64,000 nucleotides of DNA from Porphyromonas uenonis DSM 23387 = JCM 13868 (GTDB taxonomy: Bacteria; Bacteroidota; Bacteroidia; Bacteroidales; Porphyromonadaceae). The translations under genes and the position numbers were made by a program. Shown here one piece after another: positions 36,301-45,375 of this stretch. The notes below the pieces were generated by a model, which searched no databases, had not been told where the DNA came from, and saw nothing but the letters and a program-made list of their open reading frames with translations. How positions within the stretch are numbered: position 1 is the stretch's first letter; every line of letters begins with the position of its first letter. The stretch covers positions 90,045 through 154,044 of the forward strand of contig NZ_KI535306.1 in NCBI RefSeq assembly GCF_000482365.1, given 5' to 3'.

Positions 36301-36460
36301 GCAGTTGCTGCGTCTGCGTGTTCTTTTGGAAGAACTGCTCTGCGAGCAGTCGAGCTTCTTGCTCTCGTAGTGGGCGTGCAAAGATCTGCACCACTCCACA
36401 GAGCAATAAGCATAGTGTCATGGTCAGCATTCGTGACCGTCCGAGTAGCGAGTAATTCAT
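33371..36460 (-). CDS. C10 family cysteine peptidase with T9SS sorting domain
   Basis: A 1029-residue streptopain/PrtT/interpain-like protease. After a signal peptide (residues ~1-28) comes the Spi-type propeptide (about 30-150), then the catalytic domain with C193 in MPVGCVATAYAQ and H337 in TGGGHAFVCDGY, followed by HINWGWKG, which supplies the conserved Asn/Trp. A long set of beta domains follows, including two bacterial-repeat modules (about 800-960), and the C-terminus LRLYPNPARDYVLLEG...RLIIRR is a type A T9SS sorting domain. It should be exported, matured by propeptide removal, and act on host proteins. A promoter box lies at 36494. Confidence 0.92.
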   Translation of the reverse strand: MNYSLLGRSRMLTMTLCLLLCGVVQIFARPLREQEARLLAEQFFQKNTQTQQLRSASLTLVSAPARTTNGYKLQSTTEPAHYYYVYNRGEAEGFVIIAGDDRFAPYIGYATTGTFSVERMPDNLAAFLQTCQQRMDELAGQVGMQTRLAPTLPMAGAPAEVEPLLGGIKWDQAEPWNSKTPTDDKGKHMPVGCVATAYAQVMRYYKWPDKGAGKVEYKEPGVRRRHKVDFSQTTYDWANMPESFADVKTATEAQKEALGTLCYHAGVAIETAYNAQASGSFAPKIVTALRNNFRYDKQVTFKRRVNYTQAEWDKMIRAELAAQRPVVYCGTGTGGGHAFVCDGYNVDGLYHINWGWKGLADGYFNLNFLSPDQLGIGGGFGGGFSMEQGAVIGIKPDRDGTSKDTEIPLLTTRKFTMHLRAGGSKIQMADANYSVWMSDAPVKNDDGEAEYTYYGLTTFGAVKLGTTDTVYMDEFAKTRILGGLYDLSSEFQFELDITKYITAGTWDFFLVYQVTLPNGKKVWRPCAMDVREGNNENGKGRHTFTIKKVAPNGWTAKEDLTHPFAQLEMVEGSAQATLNAYEKSTISLKLKNTGRGEFFRPLYLEVKPEGGKWRRYSELLPAIPVGETQEVTYKAERCPYAKGKVSLRVAYQTEDMGKMQYFDLLDATVNPSTAIRPAFVIEPASKTEPMEAERGTGKFSPVRVKYVGTVAPKNKVMYRYILEYGPEQVWTDLMPLEVNVGYEQEFTPELPELLKKIAVLGGNEFKLTMSFFEIPDEGPKVRLPILENPTIMVTCKKGSFPVTKNVEGPGKISFKGAADINAVLEGTLLTVVAEPEEGQALLSLEANGQDILATKSFRVTSPTEVKAVFGKLKTYKVTLKSNDNKYGSINLKEALNPDAIPEGTTIHIEVRPNGQCELTKLMANDEDITETKSFTITKDTEVVATFVDPTGVESVVAEQLRLYPNPARDYVLLEGIPAGATVAIYTLEGQLIYQAEATSNTLRIELTQLQEGTYLLQVGRETQRLIIRR

Positions 36461-36493
36461 AAGCTAGTAAATTTGTTAGTCAATTGCATTGGG

Positions 36494-36501
36494 CAAAGGT
36501 A
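36494..36501 (-). promoter_or_regulatory. Bacteroidetes -7 box for the C10 peptidase
   Basis: TACCTTTG on the minus strand, 34 bases ahead of the ATG at 36460. Confidence 0.55.
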
Positions 36502-36578
36502 TAAAAAATACATGTAACGGAGGCCGGCTATTCCCACAGGACTGACGCTTATCACACACTATAAAATGAGCTCATTTC

Positions 36579-36614
36579 AGTTTCTCCGGAGAAACTCTAT
36601 TCTTCGGGAGGAAG
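36579..36614. repeat. 18-bp perfect palindrome plus dispersed ATTCTTCGGGAGGAAG word
   Basis: AGTTTCTCCGGAGAAACT (36579-36596) is a perfect palindrome. It is followed by ATTCTTCGGGAGGAAG (36599-36614), found exactly at 22-37 next to another palindromic core. Weaker similarity between the two loci continues for about 60 bases (CTCGAAtCGTGTATC). It lies in the 322-base divergent gap between the C10 peptidase and nadE, which otherwise holds the two promoters. Confidence 0.55.
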
Positions 36615-36738
36615 ACGTAATTAGAATCAGCTGTAGTACTAATAGCGACGCTCGAATCGTGTATCCTGGGCTATCGCCAATTTTGCATTTGCGGAGTCTA
36701 GGCGAAGTGGTGCGTGAGGATAGACGACAATGATTTTG

Positions 36739-36746
36739 TATCTTTG
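36739..36746 (+). promoter_or_regulatory. Bacteroidetes -7 box for nadE
   Basis: TATCTTTG followed by TGGCG, 37 bases ahead of the nadE ATG. Confidence 0.6.
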
Positions 36747-36782
36747 TGGCGTAATGCACTATAAGAGACTATAGCCGAAGGT

Positions 36783-38726
36783 ATGAACTATGGATATGTC
36801 AAGGTAGCGGCCGCTGTGCCCTACGTCAGAGTAGCTGACTGCTACTACAATACGAGCCGCATCAAGGAGATGATCTTTCAGGCGGAGGAGCTGGGCGTAG
36901 AGATACTTACGACCCCTGAGCTCTCGATCACGGGATATACTTGTGGAGACCTCTTTCACCAGTCGTTCCTTCTGGATCAAGCGCAGAAGGCGCTCTGCCA
37001 GTTGGTCGAGGAGACGGCCGAGACTGACGTGATGGTGATCGTCGGTATGCCGGTGAAGGTGGAGGAGAAGCTCTTCAACGGGGCGGTCGCCTTCCAGCAT
37101 GGTAAGATCCTAGGCGCGATCCCTAAGACTTATCTGCCGAACTACCGAGAGTTTCAGGAGAAGCGCTGGTTCTCCCCCAGTGATTCGCTACAATATAAGA
37201 CGGTGCAGATGGGACCACACACGGTGCCTATCGGGCGCAACATCATCTTCAAGTGTGGACCGGTGGGCATCGGTATAGAGATCTGCGAGGATATGTGGAC
37301 TCCCTTTACCCCAGGTACACGCCTGAGCCTTTATGGTGCGCATATCATTTTCAACCTCTCAGCGAGCAATGAGAATGCAGGCAAGCATGACTACCTGCGC
37401 TCGCTAATCAGTGGCGCCACGTCGCAGTCTATCTGTGGATACGTCTACGCCTCTAGTGGCTATGGCGAGAGCTCGACTGATCTGGTCTACACGGGTAAAG
37501 CGTTTATCGCTGAGGTGGGCAAGATCGTCAAGGAGATGCGCCGCTTCGAATACAAAGAGCGTATGATCGTGAGCGACATTGATGTGTCTCGTATCCATGG
37601 CGAGCGTCTGATCAATAGTAGCTTCAAGAGTGCGGTCAATCACTTTACCGACGAGGAGGAGCTGGTGAGCATCCCCTTCACGCTACGCTCTGAGGCGGAG
37701 TCGCAGCCTATGGATCGTGTCATAGATCGCAATCCTTTTATGCCTGAGGGGGCGAACCCCGAGGAGCGTTGTCACGAGATGTTTCAGATACAGGTGTGCG
37801 GGCTGATACAGCGCCTCAAGCATATGCGTGCGGAGCATGCGGTGATTGGCATCTCGGGCGGACTGGACTCGGCACTGGCGCTACTGGTGACGGCAGAGGC
37901 TTTTGACCTTTTGGGCTTGGATCGCAAGCAGATCATTGCGGTGACGATGCCTGGCTTTGGTACCTCTGATCGCACCTATCGCAACGGCTATGCTATGATG
38001 CAAGCGCTGGGCGTGACGATCCGTGAGATAGATATCAAGGAGGCGACGGAGCAGCATCTCTCGGCCATCGACTATAAGGGCAATCGGGAGGATGCGACCT
38101 TTGAGAATGCGCAGGCACGTGAGCGCACGCAGATATTGATGGACCTCGCCAATATGTACCACGCGCCAGTGATCGGGACGGGAGACCTCTCTGAGATCGC
38201 CTTGGGGTGGTGCACCTTCAACGGGGATCATATGTCTATGTATGCGGTCAATAGTGGAATCACGAAGACGAGCATACAACTGATCGTCGGGTGGTATGCT
38301 ACGCACAAGGCTGAAGACACGCTACTGGCCACGACGCTACAAGACATCGTCGCTACACCTATTAGCCCTGAATTACTGCCAATCAAAGATACAAAGACGG
38401 GCAACGAGCAGCAGACGCAGAACCTCGTGGGGCCGTACGAACTACACGACTTCTTCATCTATCACTTCCTACTCGATGGCTTTGAGCCGAAGAAGATTTT
38501 TTACCTCGCCAAGGTCGCTTTCGAGGGAGCTTACACGCCCCAAGAGATCAAGCACTGGATGGGAGTTTTCTTCAAGCGGTTCTTCTCACAGCAGTTCAAG
38601 CGCAATGCGATGCCCGATGGGCCTAAGGTGCTGAGCGTATCGCTCTCCTCACGTGGGGAGTGGCGCATGCCGAGCGATGCGGTGAGCAGTATGTGGCTCC
38701 ATGAGGTGGAGAACCTAGAAGTATAA
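36783..38726 (+). CDS. nadE: Glutamine-dependent NAD+ synthetase
   Basis: A 647-residue two-domain enzyme making NAD+ from nicotinate adenine dinucleotide, ATP and glutamine. The N-terminal nitrilase-fold glutaminase has the triad E46 ([10 protein letters not shown]), K115 ([12 protein letters not shown]) and C168 (GIEICEDMW). The C-terminal ATP-pyrophosphatase domain has the SGGLDS loop near residues 356-361 and [13 protein letters not shown] later on. Length fits the long bacterial form that uses glutamine. It is the first gene of a tight plus-strand run to sufD (gap to the next gene 11 bases), driven by the promoter at 36739. Confidence 0.96.
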   Translation: MNYGYVKVAAAVPYVRVADCYYNTSRIKEMIFQAEELGVEILTTPELSITGYTCGDLFHQSFLLDQAQKALCQLVEETAETDVMVIVGMPVKVEEKLFNGAVAFQHGKILGAIPKTYLPNYREFQEKRWFSPSDSLQYKTVQMGPHTVPIGRNIIFKCGPVGIGIEICEDMWTPFTPGTRLSLYGAHIIFNLSASNENAGKHDYLRSLISGATSQSICGYVYASSGYGESSTDLVYTGKAFIAEVGKIVKEMRRFEYKERMIVSDIDVSRIHGERLINSSFKSAVNHFTDEEELVSIPFTLRSEAESQPMDRVIDRNPFMPEGANPEERCHEMFQIQVCGLIQRLKHMRAEHAVIGISGGLDSALALLVTAEAFDLLGLDRKQIIAVTMPGFGTSDRTYRNGYAMMQALGVTIREIDIKEATEQHLSAIDYKGNREDATFENAQARERTQILMDLANMYHAPVIGTGDLSEIALGWCTFNGDHMSMYAVNSGITKTSIQLIVGWYATHKAEDTLLATTLQDIVATPISPELLPIKDTKTGNEQQTQNLVGPYELHDFFIYHFLLDGFEPKKIFYLAKVAFEGAYTPQEIKHWMGVFFKRFFSQQFKRNAMPDGPKVLSVSLSSRGEWRMPSDAVSSMWLHEVENLEV

Positions 38727-38737
38727 AGACGCGAGCG

Positions 38738-39724
38738 ATGATGAGGCAAGAGGAGCGGGCACAGCTGTTGGTCCCGATAGCGGACTTTATCAAGGAGTTC
38801 GAGCAGGCCTTCGAGCGGTCACTACAGAGTGATGCGTCGGTGCTGTCACACGCACTAGAGCATCTGCAACGCTCCTCGGGCAAGCACGTCCGTCCGATCA
38901 TCGTGGGGCTATGCGCTCAGCTTTGCTCTGGACAGACCAACGAGCAGACGCTCTCCGCAGCGCTCGTCATAGAGCTCCTTCACACTGCCTCGCTCATTCA
39001 CGATGATGTCATCGACTGGTCGGACACACGGCGTGGACAGCCTACGCTCAATGCGCTCTACAGCAATCATCAGGCGGTCTTGATGGGAGACTATGTACTC
39101 TCGACCGCCTTCCTCGAGATAGTCTCTCGGGAGCACAATCCGGAGATGTTACGTGTCGTTGCCCAGGCTGGGCGCAACCTCTCTATTGGTGAGCTGATGC
39201 AGCTCTCCCTCTCGAAGGCACACACCTATCGTGAGGAGGACTACTACGCCGTGGTGGATCGCAAGACGGGAGCGCTCTTTGAGGCGAGTGCCAAGCTGGG
39301 AGCTCTGAGCGTAGATGCTACCGAGGAGCAGGTGGAGCGCTGTGCACGTCTCGGACAACTGATGGGGCGTGCCTTCCAACTGCAGGACGATCTCTTTGAC
39401 TATGACAAGCTCCAGGACGTGGGCAAGCCTACGGGTCACGACTTGATCGAGGGAAAGGTCTCTCTCCCTCTGCTTTATGTCCTCAACCATGCGACTTCCA
39501 CGGAGCGAGACGAAATCATCTCTTATCTACAGCAACCTATCGAAGCGGACTCAATAGACTACCTCCTCCGCATAGCTCGTGAGCGTGGTGGCATTGACTA
39601 CACAGAGAGACAGATCCAGCAGATACTCCGAGAGGCTATCGACCTGCTCAAGAGCTTCGCACCGAGTGCTACGAGAGAGACGCTAGAGCGCTTTATCACA
39701 TTACTAGGAGAGAGACAGAAGTAG
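38738..39724 (+). CDS. Polyprenyl diphosphate synthase (octaprenyl-type)
   Basis: A 328-residue trans-isoprenyl diphosphate synthase. Landmarks in order: GKHVRP near residue 47, the first aspartate-rich motif HDDVIDWSDTRRGQPT near 88-103, and the second QDDLFDYD near 213. It chains isopentenyl diphosphate onto an allylic primer to make the polyprenyl tail of menaquinone. Chain length cannot be read directly. The start may be either of two adjacent ATGs (38738 or 38741). It sits 12 bases before cvpA. Confidence 0.92.
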   Translation: MMRQEERAQLLVPIADFIKEFEQAFERSLQSDASVLSHALEHLQRSSGKHVRPIIVGLCAQLCSGQTNEQTLSAALVIELLHTASLIHDDVIDWSDTRRGQPTLNALYSNHQAVLMGDYVLSTAFLEIVSREHNPEMLRVVAQAGRNLSIGELMQLSLSKAHTYREEDYYAVVDRKTGALFEASAKLGALSVDATEEQVERCARLGQLMGRAFQLQDDLFDYDKLQDVGKPTGHDLIEGKVSLPLLYVLNHATSTERDEIISYLQQPIEADSIDYLLRIARERGGIDYTERQIQQILREAIDLLKSFAPSATRETLERFITLLGERQK

Positions 39725-39736
39725 CGGACGAGGAGT

Positions 39737-40315
39737 ATGGAAGGTGATACGCTCAATTGGATAGACTATATGGTCCTGGGCTGTACAGCTTGGGCACTCT
39801 TCAAGGGCTTCAAGCGGGGTGTCGTATCGGCACTGATTGGCGTGCTGGGCATTGCCGTCGGCTATGTGCTGGTACGCTGGATAGGCGTACCCGTAGCGCT
39901 CTGGATCTCTCGCACCTTCGGACTACCCCACGGCGTGGCGGTAGTGGGTGCTTATGTGGCGACCTTCTCGCTCTCATGTTGGGGCATAGCTTTCCTGGCA
40001 CGACCTACGGTGAGAGCAATCAGACATTCGTCACTTTCAGTTGTCAACAAGCTTATGGGAGCACTCTTCACGGGGTGTTTCGTCATCATATTCTTTAGCC
40101 TTATCTTTAATCTAACCGACTTCATACTGCCACGAGGAGTGCTAGCACAGCTACCCGACATCACGACAGAAGCGGGCGAGCCGGCTGAGCCTCGACGAGA
40201 TCAGCGTGACAAGTCTAGACTATACGACCCTGTCCGAGGCTTGATCCCGTGGGCTGCTCTAGGCGACCTAACCTCTTGGCAGGATAAACAATTAAAGCAA
40301 CAATCAAGTGAATAA
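39737..40315 (+). CDS. CvpA family membrane protein
   Basis: A 192-residue protein with four hydrophobic segments in residues ~8-130 in the CvpA/colicin V production layout ([21 protein letters not shown] at the start; [22 protein letters not shown]). The C-terminal ~50 residues are polar and charged. CvpA relatives are linked to envelope homeostasis. The last eight bases overlap the start of sufB (GTG at 40308), so translation of sufB is probably coupled to it. Confidence 0.85.
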   Translation: MEGDTLNWIDYMVLGCTAWALFKGFKRGVVSALIGVLGIAVGYVLVRWIGVPVALWISRTFGLPHGVAVVGAYVATFSLSCWGIAFLARPTVRAIRHSSLSVVNKLMGALFTGCFVIIFFSLIFNLTDFILPRGVLAQLPDITTEAGEPAEPRRDQRDKSRLYDPVRGLIPWAALGDLTSWQDKQLKQQSSE

Positions 40316-41816
40316 CGAACATAATCCTAAGCAAACAGTCCCCACAGCTACCGATCCAGAGGTACGTGCGGTGACGCCGACGGGGGAGGATATCCTCGAC
40401 GATATCACCCAGGGGGACTACAAGTATGGCTTCGTGACTGACGTCCATACGGAGACCATCCCCAAGGGTCTCAACGAGGAGGTAGTACGCCTCATCTCGG
40501 CAAAGAAAGAGGAGCCCGAGTGGCTCCTAGAGTTCCGCCTCAAGGCGTATCATCACTGGCTTACGTTAGAGCGTCCCGACTGGGCGCATCTCTCAATCCC
40601 CGAGATAGACTACCAAGACATTATATACTATGCGGATCCTCGTCACAAGAACGAAGGAGACGGCACGATAGATCCTGAGATCGAGAAGACCTTTGACAAG
40701 CTCGGCATACCGCTCCACGAGCGGGCGATGCTCTCGGGCAATATGGCGGTCGATGCGGTCATGGATAGTGTCTCGGTGAAGACCACCTTCCGCACGAAGC
40801 TTCAGGAGCTGGGCATCATCTTCTGCTCTTTCAACGAAGCGGTGCGTGAGCACCCAGACCTTGTCCGCAAGTACCTGGGCAAGGTGGTTTCGTCGCACGA
40901 CAACTACTTTGCAGCGCTGAACTCGGCGGTCTTTAGTGACGGGTCTTTTGTCTATATCCCCAAGGGCGTGCGCTGTCCTATGGAGCTCTCGACCTACTTC
41001 CGCATCAATGCGGCCAATACGGGGCAGTTCGAGCGTACGCTCATCGTGGCAGATGAGGGCGCTTACGTGAGTTACCTGGAGGGCTGCACGGCTCCGATGC
41101 GTGACGAGAACCAGCTCCACGCTGCGATCGTTGAGATCATCGCTGAGACCGACGCTGAGGTCAAGTACTCGACCGTCCAGAACTGGTACCCAGGCGACAA
41201 GGACGGACGAGGCGGTATCTACAACTTCGTCACCAAGCGTGGTCTATGCCGTGGCGACCGCAGTAAGATATCTTGGACACAGGTTGAGACCGGCTCAGCT
41301 ATCACGTGGAAGTATCCAAGCTGCATCCTGCGTGGTGACGACTCGGTGGGAGAGTTTTACTCTGTCGCCGTGACCAATAACTACCAGCAGGCGGACACCG
41401 GCACGAAGATGATTCATCTCGGACGCAATACCCGTAGCACCATCGTCTCTAAGGGTATCTCGGCCGGTAGTAGCCAAAACAGCTACCGTGGATTGGTCTC
41501 CATTGCTGCCTCAGCGGAGAATGCGCGCAACCACTCACAGTGCGACAGCCTTCTCCTGAGCGACCACTGCGGAGCGCACACCTATCCTTACGCAGACATA
41601 CGCAATGACTCTGCGGTCGTGGAGCATGAGGCGACTACCTCGAAGATCAATGAGGATCAGCTCTTCTACTGCAACCAGCGTGGCATCACCACCGAGGAGG
41701 CGGTCGGTCTGATCGTCAATGGCTACGCCCGTGAGGTGATGAGCAAGCTTCCGATGGAGTTTGCCGTTGAGGCGCAGAAGCTTCTATCCGTAACCCTCGA
41801 GGGGAGTGTCGGCTAG
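40308..41816 (+). CDS. sufB: Fe-S cluster scaffold subunit SufB
   Basis: A 502-residue SufB, the scaffold on which Fe-S clusters form with SufC and SufD. It shows the conserved block [20 protein letters not shown], the beta-helix core, and the cluster-region [19 protein letters not shown] with IVSKGISAG. The conserved cysteine in NHSQCDSLL and the C-terminal [21 protein letters not shown] are present. It starts at a GTG overlapping cvpA; family members have a short variable N-terminus, so the exact start is less certain than the gene. sufC follows after 44 bases. Confidence 0.95.
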   Translation: MNNEHNPKQTVPTATDPEVRAVTPTGEDILDDITQGDYKYGFVTDVHTETIPKGLNEEVVRLISAKKEEPEWLLEFRLKAYHHWLTLERPDWAHLSIPEIDYQDIIYYADPRHKNEGDGTIDPEIEKTFDKLGIPLHERAMLSGNMAVDAVMDSVSVKTTFRTKLQELGIIFCSFNEAVREHPDLVRKYLGKVVSSHDNYFAALNSAVFSDGSFVYIPKGVRCPMELSTYFRINAANTGQFERTLIVADEGAYVSYLEGCTAPMRDENQLHAAIVEIIAETDAEVKYSTVQNWYPGDKDGRGGIYNFVTKRGLCRGDRSKISWTQVETGSAITWKYPSCILRGDDSVGEFYSVAVTNNYQQADTGTKMIHLGRNTRSTIVSKGISAGSSQNSYRGLVSIAASAENARNHSQCDSLLLSDHCGAHTYPYADIRNDSAVVEHEATTSKINEDQLFYCNQRGITTEEAVGLIVNGYAREVMSKLPMEFAVEAQKLLSVTLEGSVG

Positions 41817-41860
41817 CACATCCCCGCTACACATTATATAGATACAGATTACACACTACT

Positions 41861-42637
41861 ATGAGCAACGTAATACTCGACATAAAGAATCTCCACGCCA
41901 ACATAGGCGACAAGGAAATACTCAAAGGGATCAACCTCACCATCCGTGAGGGTGAGACACACGCTATCATGGGACCCAACGGAAGTGGCAAGAGCACCCT
42001 CTCGTCCGTCCTCGTAGGGCACCCCGCCTTTACCGTAACTTCTGGCGAAGTGACCTACCTTGGTCAGGACCTGCTGGCTATGGATGCAGTAGAGCGAGCA
42101 CACGCGGGTCTCTTCCTCAGCTTCCAGTATCCCGTAGAGATACCAGGCGTGAGCATGGTCAACTTCATGCGCTCAGCTCTCAATGAGCGTCGCAAGACTC
42201 AGGGCGAAAAGCCAATGCCCGCAGGCGAATTCCTCAAGATGCTAAAAGAGAAGCGCGAGGTGGTCGGTCTCGACGATCGTCTCCTCAAGCGTTCGGTCAA
42301 CGAGGGCTTCTCCGGCGGTGAGAAGAAGCGCAATGAAATCTTTCAGATGGCAGTCCTCGAGCCACGGCTCTCGATACTCGATGAGACCGACAGCGGACTA
42401 GACATTGACGCTCTACGAGCTGTCGCTCACGGAGTCAACACGCTCCAGCGTCCCGACAGCGCTTGCGTCGTCATCACCCACTACCAGCGACTGCTGGACT
42501 ACATTAAGCCGCAGTTTGTCCATATCCTATACAAAGGTCGGATCGTCACATCGGGCGGACCCGAGCTAGCCCTCAGGCTAGAGGACGAAGGGTACGACTG
42601 GATCAAGGAAGAGGTAGCTAAAGAGGAGAAGCAATGA
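41861..42637 (+). CDS. sufC: Fe-S cluster assembly ATPase SufC
   Basis: A 258-residue ABC-type ATPase of the SufBCD complex. Walker A is GPNGSGKS (about residues 38-45), the signature is FSGGEKKRNE (about 148), Walker B is LSILDETDSGLD (about 170) and the switch histidine is in VVITHYQRLL (about 205). The LDETDSGLD form is typical for SufC. Its last four bases overlap sufD (ATGA), so the pair is coupled. Confidence 0.97.
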   Translation: MSNVILDIKNLHANIGDKEILKGINLTIREGETHAIMGPNGSGKSTLSSVLVGHPAFTVTSGEVTYLGQDLLAMDAVERAHAGLFLSFQYPVEIPGVSMVNFMRSALNERRKTQGEKPMPAGEFLKMLKEKREVVGLDDRLLKRSVNEGFSGGEKKRNEIFQMAVLEPRLSILDETDSGLDIDALRAVAHGVNTLQRPDSACVVITHYQRLLDYIKPQFVHILYKGRIVTSGGPELALRLEDEGYDWIKEEVAKEEKQ

Positions 42638-44022
42638 GTCCACGTAAGCAACCACCCACAGCGCACCTGCAGTACCTAGACCTTTACCAGTCTCAGCAGG
42701 ATTACATTGATCAGCACAGTTTACCCGTGCTACAAGCGCAGCGAGACTTCGCACTGGAGGCTCTGAGCGAGTACGCCTTGCCCCAGCGAGGTATGGAGGA
42801 TTGGCAGCGTATAGACATTGAGTCACTCTACGCTCCCGACTATGGAATCAATCTACAGGAGCTAGACCTAGCCCCCGCAGGGCATAAGCAGCTTCCACAG
42901 TATAGTTGCGACCTATCGGTCAATGAGCTCACCATCAAGGCGAGCGCTCTCAACAGCAACTACCTCTACACCCACTACGCTAACCAAAAGCGTAAGCTCC
43001 CCGAAGGAGTCTTCGTCGGCTCCATCAAAGAGTTTGTCAAGGAGTACCCAGACCTGGCAGAGCGTTACTATGGGCAGATAGCCGAGGTTGACACCGACGG
43101 CACCATCGCGCTCAACACGCTCTTCGTACAGGACGCCTTCGTCCTCTACGTTCCCGACGGCATGCAGCTCGAGCAGCCCGTGCAGCTCGTACAGCTACTC
43201 CACGCTCAGGAGCCACTCCTCTGCATTCGTCGCTGGCTCATCATCCTCGGGGATCGTGCTGAGGCTTCTATCCTCGTCTGCGACCATACGATAGACCGGA
43301 CCAAATTCCTCATCAACCAAGTTGCCGAGATCTACGTCGGTGATGGTGCTCAGCTCAAGCTCTTCGATATGGAGGAGAACAGCCACCAGACGCATCGCAC
43401 CTGCACCTACTTCCTGCGCCAAGGGGCAGAGAGCCAAGTGACCCTCGCTGCCTATACGCTCAACAATGGGATCACACGCAATAGCTTCCGAACGCGCTTC
43501 CTCGGGGAGCGTGCCGAGCAGATACTAGGCGGAGTTGCTGTGACCAATGGCACACAGCACGTCGACACCTTCACCCGTGTCGAGCATATCAAGCCAAAGT
43601 GTCATAGTACGCAGCTCTTCAAGAACCTCCTCGAGGAGCAATCCACGGGAGCCTTCTCGGGGCGCATCTTCGTAGCTCAGTCGGCACAGCAGACCGAAGC
43701 TTACCAGAGCAACCGCAATATGCTCCTCTCTTCTGAAGCTCGCATGTACAGCAAGCCCCAGCTAGAGATCTACGCTGACGATGTCCAGTGCTCGCACGGT
43801 ATGGCTACAGGACACCTAGACGAGGAGGCGCTCTTCTATATGATGCAGCGAGGCATCCCCGAGCACGAGGCACGGGTCATGCTGAGCGTAGCCTTCGTCG
43901 GAGATGTCATCGCGCTCATGCCCCTAGAGGATCTACAGGATCGCATCGAGGGCATCGTACGTAATCGTCTTCTAGGCAAAGAGCCTACACACTGCAGCCA
44001 GTGTGGCAAGCTAATCTTCTAA
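42634..44022 (+). CDS. sufD: Fe-S cluster assembly protein SufD with C-terminal CxxC tail
   Basis: A 462-residue SufD. Residues ~130-440 match the SufB/SufD beta-helix core: RWLIILGDRAEASILV, GGVAVTNGTQHVDTFTRVEH, STGAFSGRIFVAQSAQQTEAYQSN, and the C-terminal DDVQCSHGMATGHLDEEALFYMMQRGI. The N-terminal helical part (1-110) is typical. The protein ends GKEPTHCSQCGKLIF, a CxxC tail with a zinc-ribbon look that I do not recall in ordinary SufD. No sufS or sufE follows; the next gene is an EamA transporter. Confidence 0.93.
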   Translation: MSPRKQPPTAHLQYLDLYQSQQDYIDQHSLPVLQAQRDFALEALSEYALPQRGMEDWQRIDIESLYAPDYGINLQELDLAPAGHKQLPQYSCDLSVNELTIKASALNSNYLYTHYANQKRKLPEGVFVGSIKEFVKEYPDLAERYYGQIAEVDTDGTIALNTLFVQDAFVLYVPDGMQLEQPVQLVQLLHAQEPLLCIRRWLIILGDRAEASILVCDHTIDRTKFLINQVAEIYVGDGAQLKLFDMEENSHQTHRTCTYFLRQGAESQVTLAAYTLNNGITRNSFRTRFLGERAEQILGGVAVTNGTQHVDTFTRVEHIKPKCHSTQLFKNLLEEQSTGAFSGRIFVAQSAQQTEAYQSNRNMLLSSEARMYSKPQLEIYADDVQCSHGMATGHLDEEALFYMMQRGIPEHEARVMLSVAFVGDVIALMPLEDLQDRIEGIVRNRLLGKEPTHCSQCGKLIF

Positions 44023-44042
44023 GAACGCTCCATACTATAGCA

Positions 44043-44954
44043 ATGAGATCTCGCTGGAGACTACATCTCGTGATGCTCTGCGTCACCATTATCTTTGGAA
44101 TCAATGGGCCCTTCACCAAGGCACTCCTTGGTGGGGGGCTCACTCCATATACGCACATGTTCTGTCGCTTCCTAGGCGCCACGATACTCTTTTGGATCGC
44201 TTCGATCTGGGTGCCACGAGAGCGCATCGACCGCAAGGACTGGGGCAAAATGGCCTTAGCCTCCCTGACTGGAATCTTCTTCAACCAGGGACTCTTTGCC
44301 ATTGGCATGTCAATGACCTCGCCCGTCAATCAGTCTCTCGTCGCCACGCTGGGTCCTATCGTCACCATGCTTCTTGCGGCTGTCGTGCTCAAGGAGCCGA
44401 TCACACGACTCAAGGGGATCGGAGTCTTCGTCGGAGCCTCAGGCGCTCTGCTCCTCGTATCCTCCAATGGCTCCTCCACCGCAGGCTCTACGCTCGGCGA
44501 CCTGATCTGCGCCACGGCAACCGTCTCCTACGCCATCTACCTCACCTCCTTCAAGACCCTCATACAGAAGTACCACCCCGTCACCTTGATGAAGTGGCTC
44601 TTCGTCATCTCCCTACTCGGCTCCGCACCGATGGGCCTGCGTGACATGATGCGCACTGAGTGGAGTACCTTTGACGCCACCTTCTACGGGCAGCTAGCCT
44701 TTGTCGTCGTGGGTGCCACCTTCGTCGCCTACCTCTTGTTGCTCTTCGCACAGCGAGGCTTGCGTCCCACCGTCGTCAGCATCTACAACTACGGCATCCC
44801 CGTCATCGCCTCGCTACTGGCCGTCATGATGGGGCAAGACCAACTCACACTCGCCAAAGTGGCCTCCGCTATCCTCATCCTGCTCGGTGTCTTCATGGTG
44901 ACCCGCAGCAAAAGCCGCCAGCAGCTCCTCCGTGAGCAGCTGCGCAACGAATAG
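44043..44954 (+). CDS. EamA/DMT family transporter
   Basis: A 303-residue membrane protein with ten hydrophobic segments in two EamA halves (about residues 8-145 and 158-295). FGINGPFTKALL and LVATLGPIVTMLLAAVVLKEPIT are typical for the family, which exports small metabolites such as amino acids. The upstream ATG at 44001 would overlap sufD by 22 bases, so I use 44043. It is the last gene of the plus-strand run; no clear terminator is seen before the mobile element at 45019. Substrate unknown. Confidence 0.88.
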   Translation: MRSRWRLHLVMLCVTIIFGINGPFTKALLGGGLTPYTHMFCRFLGATILFWIASIWVPRERIDRKDWGKMALASLTGIFFNQGLFAIGMSMTSPVNQSLVATLGPIVTMLLAAVVLKEPITRLKGIGVFVGASGALLLVSSNGSSTAGSTLGDLICATATVSYAIYLTSFKTLIQKYHPVTLMKWLFVISLLGSAPMGLRDMMRTEWSTFDATFYGQLAFVVVGATFVAYLLLLFAQRGLRPTVVSIYNYGIPVIASLLAVMMGQDQLTLAKVASAILILLGVFMVTRSKSRQQLLREQLRNE

Positions 44955-45018
44955 TCCAGCTCCCTCATTTTCACAAAAGTCCCCGTTTCCTAGACAGGAG
45001 AAGCTCCCGGTCTTATAT

Positions 45019-45193
45019 GAGACTGTTGCAAAAGTCAACAGTCTCACAATCTTGCCTGCAAGATTGTCCTGACTTTGCAGAAAGGATGAAGCGCAAGGCG
45101 CTGAGGGTGAGGTCTGAAGAGAGCATACTTCCGTATGTGACCGAAGCCGAAGCCCGAAAGCAACACAGCGATTCGCCTTTATGCAACAGTCTC
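45019..45193 (+). mobile_element. 175-bp palindromic-ended element, copy M3
   Basis: Same length and structure as M1 and M2. It is flanked by TATAT on both sides (45014-45018 and 45194-45198), the same target pentamer as M1 at 5778. It lies between the EamA gene and the tRNA-Leu terminator. Confidence 0.85.
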
Positions 45194-45215
45194 TATATAG
45201 CCAGCAATAAAAAAG

Positions 45216-45261
45216 AGAGAGACCTATCTGCTCCCATGAGGGGTGTCAGATAGGTCTCTCT
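45216..45261 (-). terminator. Terminator of tRNA-Leu
   Basis: Perfect 15-bp arms AGAGAGACCTATCTG and CAGATAGGTCTCTCT. On the minus strand it is followed by TCTTTTTTATTG. It starts eight bases past the tRNA 3' end. Confidence 0.85.
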
Positions 45262-45268
45262 ATCGTTG

Positions 45269-45350
45269 TACGGTCGGTGGGACTCGAACCCACACACCTC
45301 GCGGCATTAGATCCTAAGTCTAACGCGTCTACCAATTCCGCCACGACCGC
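45269..45350 (-). tRNA. tRNA-Leu (anticodon TAG)
   Basis: An 82-base class II tRNA. Acceptor arm GCGGTCG/CGACCGT (closing G-T), D-arm with AATTGGTAGAC, anticodon stem TTAGA/TCTAA around loop CTTAGGA (anticodon TAG, reading CUN codons), a variable arm typical for leucine, and T-loop GGGTTCGAGTCCC. CCA is not encoded; the discriminator A is followed by CAAC. It is read from the promoter at 45368 and closed by a strong terminator. Confidence 0.95.
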
Positions 45351-45367
45351 AGCGAGGTTTGCGTCTG

Positions 45368-45375
45368 CAAAGGTA
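45368..45375 (-). promoter_or_regulatory. Bacteroidetes -7 box for tRNA-Leu
   Basis: TACCTTTG on the minus strand, 18 bases ahead of the tRNA 5' end. Confidence 0.5.

Noticed and set aside
45019-45193. tRNA-associated integration site
   Set aside because: The element near tRNA-Leu does not duplicate any tRNA sequence, and no integrase gene is present.
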